Source of the DNA: Stephanodiscus triporus
Lineage: Eukaryota; Bacillariophyta; Thalassiosirophyceae; Thalassiosirales; Thalassiosiraceae
Assembly: GCA_036939755.1 (NCBI GenBank)
Contig: JALLAZ010001441.1
Span: forward strand, 1 to 13,100
Length of the DNA: 13,100 nucleotides
Reading direction: 5' to 3'
The notes beneath the pieces are model-generated. The model was given only the letters and a program-made list of their open reading frames with translations, had not been told where the DNA came from and ran no database searches. The translations under genes and the position numbers were made by a program. Below are positions 5,743-13,100 of the stretch, in pieces. Position 1 is the first letter of the stretch. The number at the start of each line of letters is the position of its first letter.

Positions 5743-8700
5743 TCATGCCTCCTTGGCCGCTGCATCATTCATAGTATCATCCGTTTCGGCTGCTATGCCC
5801 TCATCGTGAATTTCGCCATCTTCGTCTTCCTCTTCCATGCGCGATTGTTTCGCATCGGGCGTCTCGCCTCCGTCGGCAGAGGGAAGCGGGCGTTTGTTGG
5901 ATACCTCCCCACCTCCTCCTCCAAACGGACTCGCAGTCCCGAACGTGGACGTCGGCCCCGCAAACCCACAGCCAAAGGGGGTCACGCCGAAAAGTCCCGG
6001 CTTTCCGAAGGACGCTAGGGTCTTCGCGGCCGCGATCGGGGACGCCCCGGTCGGAACGGCAAGCGTGATGTTTGCCGACTTTCCGAACACGAATTTGCCC
6101 GGCGTCGTCCCCGCGCCGGCCACGCCAGGAGGGTTCAAGTTGAGGAACGCTCCGCCTGGTGGCTTCGCGGCAGCGCCACCGAACGGGGATGGAGAAACGG
6201 ATTGACCGGTCCCGCCGAATGGAGACGCGGATGGACCGGCGCCGCCAAAGATGACGTTCGAGGCAATCGAAGACGCCGCTCCGAAGAAAGATGGTTTCGG
6301 ACAATCTGGCTCGGATTGCATGGGTGGTTCTTGAAGGCCGTCAAACGTCAGCGGCGGCACAGTGAGAGTCGCACTAGACCCAAACAACATCGGCTTTGAG
6401 GTAGAGTCGCCGGGGGCGGAATCGATTTTGGCGCCAGAAGTATCTGATCCCTTCGTTTCCAATTTCGCTCCTTCGACTGTGTCTTTTCCCAAAACCGATG
6501 GGAGAGGCTGCTTCGAAGTCGCCATAGTCGCGGCCTGCGATTTGAACGCGTTGATTTCGTCGCCCCCCTCTTCACCCCCAACGTCCGATCCGCCGTCCGT
6601 CCTATTCTTCTCCTCCTCTTCTGGTTTCGCGAATCGACGCCTCCGAGCTTTGGCCTTGGCCATCTCATCGGCGTCAACAGCCACGGCAGAAGACTCGCTA
6701 TGCTTACTTTCGGTCAACTTTTCTGAACCATCGATGTCAGATGACAGCACCGACTGCTTCTCGGCTAACTGTTTTTCAGCCTCCATCTTCTTAGCCAACG
6801 CAGCAGCCTTTCGTTTCTTCAACCTACACAGCGAAAATTTGTTAAGTTATTTGCCTTACAAACAAAAACAAGACTAATGCAATGAGAAAACTTACAGTTC
6901 CAACTTCAACTTCATTTCAAGCTCTTTTTGAGACGGGGCATTGGCGCTCTCAGCAGCAGCTTTTGCAGTTGTGACAGATGAGTTTGCCTTCTTCGCCTGC
7001 ATCGGAGTCTTTTGTTGAGGTGGGACCTTGCTGATCTCGACAGCTGGTTCTGCCTCTGTGGTGGACGGAGTCTCTTTCTTTGTGGCAACTGCTTGATTGG
7101 CAACTTTCTTTGCCTGCGTTTGCGTCTTTTGATGACGCGGGACCTTGCTGACCTCGACAGCTGGCTGTGCCTCTGTGATGGACGGAGTCTCATTCTTTGT
7201 GGCAACTGCTTGCGATGCAGCCTTCTTTAGAGGCGGCGCCTCTACAATCTCGACCTCTGAACCTGGAGAGGCGTTCTTTTTTGGAGCGTTTGCTTTGCGC
7301 TTCCTCCCTTTTTTCTTCCCCGCTGCTGCTGCATCAGTGTCAGCACTAATTGTCTCACCTTCCTTAGCGGGAGTGTCAGAAGTCCTATCAGCAGTTTCTG
7401 CCTTCGCTACAGGCTGGTCATTGGTTTCTGTGTTTAGTGTCGGTTTAACTCCGTAGGGGGCAGATGTTTCAGTTGATGAATCTGTAGTAGATGGAGCTTC
7501 TTGAGCTTCCGTTTCAGCTTTTTTGAATTCTTGGATTTCACTTTTCTCTGCCCCTTCTATTGGTACTATTGTAATCTCAGTATCTTGATTTGCGTAGGGT
7601 TTTTCGCTTGTGGTCGACGAAACCAGTCCAGTGGTGTCTGTCAATATAGCAGCAGCAGTAGTAGACGAAGCCGTTGTGGCATTGACTGCGCCGAGCTTTT
7701 CCTTCAAATCAGATATAGCCTTCTGAAGAGAGAGTTCAGTGGCTTTCGCCTTTTCTTCTTTTGCCTTGGCATCTTTAAGGCCGGCCTGCATCTTAAGCAT
7801 CATTGTCTGAGAAAACAAATCGTGGTGGGCGAAGTGAGCGCAGAGGTTCGATAAAATTAAATTAAGTGAAAAGGTTAAAGAAACACAAATGTGGGAACAT
7901 ACCTTGAAGTTGTCAATCCTTTTTGTCAGTGATACAACTTCTCCCCTTGACGTCTTGAGTTCTTCCTCGGCCTTCTTTGTCGTTGCCTGTGCCGCAGCAA
8001 TCTTCATATTGGTAATCTTATTCGAGCTGGCAGCTTTCGACAACTCTTCCTTTTCCTTCTTGGTCTTTTCAAGTGCATTCTTGAAAGCTGCAATTGATGC
8101 CTTTTGGGATTCAATCTCTTTATTAAGGCGTGTCACAAGACCCTCTGCCTTGGTTGTGTTCGCGTCTGATATCTCCTTCTGGGTTTTAAGCGATGAGCAT
8201 TCATCCTTCAACTGATCAACGGTTGCGAGCGCGTGAGCGTAGTCCTCGGGATCGATCTGATTGAATTTTGAAACAAGGTTGTGCACACGATTCTTCCAGG
8301 CCTCGACTTCCCGCGATAGACTCTCCTTCTCGGCCTCCAAAGATGCCCTTTCGACTTCCATACTCTTCATCTTTTCCGACTGCGGAGCGGTAGAGGACTT
8401 CAACCTGTCTAATTGAGACTGGACCTCAGCTAGTTTCTTCGTCACCTTCTGTGATTCCTCGCGAAGCATGATATTGCTCTCGCGAAGCAGTACAAGCTGT
8501 TCCTCAGCGCCATTGAGCTTGGCGCGGAGATCTCCCATTTCCTTTTCAGAAGCGCTGGTGCCTCCGGCGTCATCCTTGCCAATTTCTCGCAGCACCTTAA
8601 GCTCAGATCTGGCCTCTTCGAGGGTTTTGTTGGCCAGCTCTGCAGCGATGCGCTCACGCTCCGATGCTCGTTTCGCGGATGCGAGATCTGTTTCTAGCAT

Positions 8701-11700
8701 GGCGCATTCTGATTGTTTGAATCGAAGCAGTTCGCGAAGATCAGAGAGCTGTTTCTCCCTAACTGCACCAGGAGCGTCGGGGTTTTCTCCAGCACCGTCG
8801 CTGGATGGTTCATTCCCCACGAGAGCAGAAACCTTAGTAGACTGAAACTTCTCCACAGTCGCGGATAGAGAAGCCATTTGGTCATGCAACATATTATTCT
8901 GGATACGCATATCATCAAGTCTCGACTTGGCCTCAAGCAAAGATTCCTCTAGCTTCGTCTTCGACGAATCCCATGCCACCTTCTCAGTTGCAATTTCTGC
9001 CTGTGCAGAAGCAAGCTGAGACTCAATAGTCTCGCGAAGGCGCTGTTCTGATTCCATCCCGGCACGAGCATCCCGAAGAGCTTCTCGGGCCTCCGCATGC
9101 AATGCCAATTCACGCTCGTAGTTGACATTGGCATTCTTGGCATCGAGTTGGTATCGTCTTGCCTCCGCCGTCAATGATTCCATCCTGGAAGGGCATATGA
9201 ATAGGGCGAGCTCCTGGATTAACCAGACTGTTTCTCAACAAAAGTAAAAAAATATCTATGGAAGTCTCTCACCTAGAAATCGCCTTGGCAGCATCCTCCC
9301 TAGACCCCAACAGCTGTGAAGTGAGAGAGTCGATCGTTGCCTTGAGCTCATTTACTGCCTTCTCCTTCTCGCCACGATATGACATTAGATCCTTGGTCAA
9401 TTCTGCGACTGTCTCACATTGCAACTTTTCTGACTGTCGTAGTTTTTTCAACGTCGCCGTAGTTTCGTCCTTGTACTTGGTTGATGCGGCAGTTAGATCG
9501 GCTAGCTGCTCTTCGCTGGACTTAGCAATAGCCTGGTAATCGACAATTCGTGTCTGCGCCGTGGCGAGTTCAAACTTGGTGGATTCAAGCTCTGCAGTCA
9601 ACGAAGCGACTTTGGCCTCAAGCGCCTCCTCGGCACTTGTGTCGATGGTCACATCGCCAAGCTTGATCTTGGCAGCCTTCAGCTCCTTCTCGGCGGCCTT
9701 TAGTTCTAGCGTGAGTTCTTGAACCTTGAGGTTCAAATTGGAACAGTTCAATGTTGCTTTGGCCGCACTGACAGTTGCTGATTCCTTCTGGGCAGTCAAG
9801 TTCTGCACATTTATCTCTAATTCGGCTATCTTGCTCTCCATCTTTTGAACCGCCGCATCATGTTTCGTGGCATCATCGTACTTCGTCTCCTGAACACGCT
9901 TCAACTCCTCCCGCAAATTTTCGAGCTCGCCCTCCGCCTTGGCCATAAGGCTGGCCTCGATGCGCTGTACGGAGGAGAGAAGAGTCTCCTGTCGAGCAAT
10001 TTCTGCACGAAGTGCACCAGCCTCGGACTCAAGGCGTTTCTCATTTGCAACTGAAGTTTCCAGCTGCACTTCGAGTAGCCTCATCTTGGACGAAGCCTGT
10101 GATAAAAAACGCATCAAAAGTACATCGTTTGAGAATATGTATGCTACTTCCCGTATGAGAAAAGTATACAAGTATTCAACCAATTTACCTGCTGATACTG
10201 CTGCTCCTTCTTTGCTAACTCGCCCCTAGCCGCTTCCAAGTGAGCCTGAGTCTTGCTCAGCAATTCCTCGGCCTGAGTCTTTCGTCGTGATTCGCTTTCG
10301 CACTCCGATTTCACCATCGCCAAGGAATTCTCTAGGCGCTCCGCCCTTCCTTGGTAGTGCGATACGTCGATTTCGAGTCTGGCCACGGTGGCCTTCGCGG
10401 TGGTGAGATCACCTCGCAAACGCTCGTTTGACGTGGTCAATTCATTAGCGTGAGAATCAACGCGCGCCAACCTGCCCTCTAACGCCACCTGCTCGTGTTT
10501 GCAGCACGAGACCTCGGCTTTCAATTTTGCCACCTCCTCGACGAGGTTATGATTCCTGGCCTCGATTAGTGGGAGCTGCTCTGCTCGCGTGTCCACCAAC
10601 GCGAGCTGATCCTGTCCCCGCCCCTCGTACGCAATGAGCGGAGCATCGTTCTTGGCCACCAGCGCCCGATAAAGATCTCGCTGGTGAACAATCCCAGCTA
10701 CTAGCGTGGCCTGTTTCTCCCTCTCCTCGCGCAGCGAGCCCACTTCCGAGCGAAGCGATGCTAATTCGATCGCGTCGGGATCGTTCCTGATCTTATCCTC
10801 CAGCTCGGCGATTTTCTCAGTCATGGAGTTATGATCCCGCAACAGCTTTTGATTCTGCTGCTGGAGCGACGTTATGTCGTCGAACGATACCATGTCCCCC
10901 GCCGATTCAGCACATCGGCGCTGCAGCAGGCTCTGCACCTGGGTTGCCAAATCGACGTTCTCCCTTTTGAGCTCGGTGCATTCGCGCTCCAGCCGGCCAT
11001 TTAGCATCTCGAGCTCCTGGTTGTCAGCGCGGATGTCCGTCACCTCCCTCCGGGCGTAGTTCAGTCGTTCGTTGGCGTCGTCCAATTCCTCAAGGGCGCT
11101 CTCGTGCTCCAATTGCCATCGACGTATCATCGGCGTCTTGGCAGCCACATCCCGCTGGATCCGATCGATGATAATTTTAAGCTTTTGATTCTCGCGTCGT
11201 TCCGAACGCAGATCGTCCTCGGCCTCGGCCAAACGGGCGTAGAGATCGGTGAGGCTGAGGGGGCCGTCGCAGCCCACGGCACTGTCAAGGAGAAGCATCG
11301 GACTCGCCGAATCGTCCGTCCCTCCCCCGTCGCCCTCGATCGTCCTCGCGCGTCGACGGGGGCTCCCATCCATGATGATCTCCTCCATCCGCGCACTCGC
11401 CTCCGTGGCCCGTCGCAGGCGCTCCTCCGCGTCCGCAAGCTTCCTCCCTTCCTCCTCCCGGGCAGCGCGAACGGCATCGTTGACGACCTCCGCCCACCGT
11501 GTCCGCATCTCCTCGGCCTGCGCGGTCGCTCCCTCCGTCGCCTCTCTCGCCAGCTCCTTCAGCTCCTCCACCTCCCGAGATAACGCCGCGCTCCGGTCCT
11601 CAGCAAAGAGCGCCCGCTGGTCCTTCATTGCCGCCAGTTCCCTCTCCTTGTCAAGGTCCCGCTCGAGCAGCTCGAGTCGCGAGGAGTGTTCTATTTCGGC

Positions 11701-13080
11701 GTCGCGCATCCTTCCCTGCATCTGTTCGACGTCTTGGGAAGCGCGGGCGTTGACGAGACGCGCCGACGTCAGGTCCAGCTCGGTCCGCTCCAGCGTCAGT
11801 CGGACGTCGTCCAACTCCGACCGCAGTGCGCGGACCTCTGTCGAGTGCTCGCGCCTCAAGGCCGCGATGATCTCGTTTCTGCTCGACAGCTCGCCGTCGA
11901 GGTAATTCGAGTGGGAGGTGACGGCGTCCAATTCCCGCTCGAGTCGTCGAACCTGTAGTTTCAGGGGCATCGCCTCGCTGGAGCTTTGCGAATGCTGATT
12001 GGTCATGGCGATGAGTAGTGCGTTGCTCTCCTCGTTCGACTTGGCCAAGCGGGAGATCTCGGCGCGTAGGCCGTCAGCCTCCCTGTCGATCCTGTCGGCG
12101 CGTTCCGAGGCGCGCATGAGCTCGGCCCGCGTCCCCTCGTGACTCGCGCGTTCGGCGACGACGGCCATCCCCGCCGTGGCCGTCTCCCCCTCCTTCCGCC
12201 GGAGGGCGGCCTTCGCGCCCTCCAACTCTGCATGGAGGCGATCGCGCTCGACTGCTCGTTCTTTCGCCTCGGCGTCCCTCTTCGCTAGGAGCCCGCGAAG
12301 TTCGTCCCGTTCTCTTTGGAGGGCGGCGTAGTTGGACTCGTGCGTCGATAGGAGAGCCTCGCGATTGAGCGACGCCGCGGCCCTGCGCGCCGCCTCCTCG
12401 ATGGGGTCCGAGGTCGTCGCGGTCGATCCCTCCCCCCCCTCCTCATCCTCCTCCTCGCCGTCGTCGATGTCATCGTCATCGTGAGCCTTCCGGAGCTCCC
12501 GCATGATCTCGTCGGTCGCCGCGTCCTCCTCCCCCTCGTATTCTTCGTTCAATAGCGCGACCGCGATCGCCTTGGGGCCATCGATGTTCGCCCCATCAGT
12601 GATCGCGTCCATTGCTGCCCCGGCCGCGGGCGTGACGGCGATCTTTTTGTTGTCATCGTCGACGACGTCTATGTCGTCTATGTCGTCCCCTCCTTCCTCC
12701 TCCTCCTCCTCCTCCCCCGCCACCTCCCCCGCCTCCTCCTCACCGTCCTCCGTCGATGCGACGCCCCCCGCCTCCTCCCCCGTCTCCATCTCCGTTGTCT
12801 CGACGCTGTCATTATTTTTGTATGCCGGGATCGTCGACGACGCCGCGACAGAGGGGGGAGGAAGCGTCGTCGTCGGCGGCGCAGGCGGCGGCGCGGAGGA
12901 CGACGACGAGACAGCAGCTCCCCACGAGAAGAGCTGCCATGCCTTCCTGCTGCTCTTCGGGGGAGAGGCGTCGGCGAAGCCCGCCAGGCGAACGGAGGAG
13001 GAAGGCCTCTCGGGCGCCGGTGCGACATCCGTGACGGCGGCGGCGGGAGGGGGAGGGGGAGAGGGGGGGGCGACCATCAT
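5743..13080 (-). CDS. TPR: Tpr/Mlp/NUA-type nuclear basket nucleoporin with FG-repeat tail, 2329 aa, five exons
   Basis: Tpr homologues form the nuclear-basket filaments of the nuclear pore and act in mRNA export control, chromatin organisation and spindle-checkpoint anchoring. Exons are 13080-10189, 10096-9273, 9184-7903, 7806-6896 and 6823-5743; introns of 92, 88, 96 and 72 nt all have GT-AG ends. Phases match at every junction and the total (6990 nt) is an exact codon multiple. Residues 1 to about 220 are Pro-rich then strongly acidic and disordered. Coiled coil runs from about 225 to 1715. Segments diagnostic of the family are LYARLAEAEDDL (about 613) with ENQKLKIIIDRI, VAAKTPMIRR, then DDITSLQQQNQKLL (about 730) and QRDLYRALV (about 798). 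A Ser/Thr/Ala/Glu-rich linker follows with a basic NLS-like patch GKKKGRKRKANAPKK (about 1829-1843) and a 39-aa duplication. The C-terminus (about 2117-2275) has 11 FG dipeptides, including GLFG and PFGG, then an acidic tail. Length is close to human Tpr (about 2360). The start is the first ATG, 8 nt before probable adapter sequence, so upstream residues may be missing. Confidence 0.88.
6988..7221 (-). repeat. 117-bp in-frame tandem duplication in Tpr exon 4
   Basis: Two copies with a period of exactly 117 bp (39 codons) lie at about 6988-7104 and 7105-7221; for example gggacc at 7022 recurs at 7139. In protein they read QAVATKNETPSITEAQPAVE and QAVATKKETPSTTEAEPAVE, each followed by a VSKVP/ISKVP and QAKK segment (residues about 1865-1903 and 1904-1942). 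They lie in the disordered linker between coiled coil and FG tail. High nucleotide identity suggests a fairly recent duplication. Confidence 0.85.
7807..7902 (-). other. Tpr intron 3, stop-free and a multiple of three
   Basis: The donor CAAG|GTATGT and acceptor TTTTCTCAG are good. The intron is 96 nt and stays open in the reading frame (32 codons). Its translation is hydrophobic and breaks the heptad pattern of the coiled coil on both sides, which together with the splice sites favours an intron. Retention would still give a full-length protein. Confidence 0.8.
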
Positions 13081-13087
13081 CGCGTCG

Positions 13088-13100
13088 AGATCGGAAGAGC
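13088..13100 (+). other. Illumina adapter prefix at contig end (contamination)
   Basis: The last 13 bases, AGATCGGAAGAGC, are identical to the start of the universal Illumina TruSeq adapter. Their position at the very end of the sequence is what untrimmed read-through gives. These bases should not be treated as genomic. Confidence 0.93.

Noticed and set aside
6600..6670. KARRRRFAKPE motif in Tpr exon 5, resembling the RxxRFG-type UAP56-binding motif of SARNP/Tho1
   Set aside because: It is a single, imperfect match (FA instead of FG) in a basic low-complexity stretch, too weak to support an mRNA-export factor link.
11249..11905. Long plus-strand Ser/Arg-rich ORF opposite Tpr exon 1
   Set aside because: It is antisense to coiled-coil codons (Glu/Leu/Arg), has no family motifs, and overlaps a strongly supported exon.
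12660..12790. CTCCTC trinucleotide tract as a microsatellite of its own
   Set aside because: It is the antisense of the Glu/Asp-rich coding stretch of Tpr and needs no separate explanation.

Overview
This is a eukaryotic nuclear fragment. Its genes have short GT-AG introns (69 to 134 nt), dense packing and overlapping low-complexity tracts. A diatom or related stramenopile fits the short introns, gene density and base composition best, but nothing here proves the lineage. A single N at 4235 and a sequencing-adapter prefix at the last 13 bases show that this is a draft short-read assembly. The right edge is probably a true contig end.

Layout from left to right. (1) Bases 1-286, minus strand: the 5' end of an unidentified acidic protein gene, with two exons visible before the window ends. 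(2) Bases 493-4339: a near-complete hAT-superfamily DNA transposon. It has 17-bp terminal inverted repeats beginning TAGGG, a three-exon transposase of 805 aa on the minus strand (703-3259) with a BED-like zinc finger, the expected acidic residues and a C-terminal hAT dimerisation motif, and a repeat-rich 5' region with a 170-bp tandem repeat, C/G homopolymer runs, and a probable assembly duplication around the N. (3) Bases 4431-5651, plus strand: a lipoate-protein-ligase-like protein (BPL/LplA/LipB fold) with an Arg-rich N-terminus that looks like a targeting peptide. (4) Bases 5743-13080, minus strand: a five-exon gene that reconstructs without a break to 2329 aa. It is the homologue of Tpr/Mlp1/NUA, the long coiled-coil nucleoporin of the nuclear basket, and here it carries an FG-repeat tail.

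Relations. The first gene and the ligase gene are head to head. Without the transposon only about 300 bp would separate their start codons, so the hAT element sits inside what would be a shared divergent promoter. The ligase and Tpr genes are tail to tail with 91 bp between stop codons. I see no pathway link among the three host genes. I found no RNA gene, CRISPR array or clearly new multi-gene system. The points most worth a second look are the intact hAT element in a divergent promoter, the FG repeats on a Tpr-type protein, and the assembly artefacts (N-flanked duplication and adapter) that limit what can be concluded.
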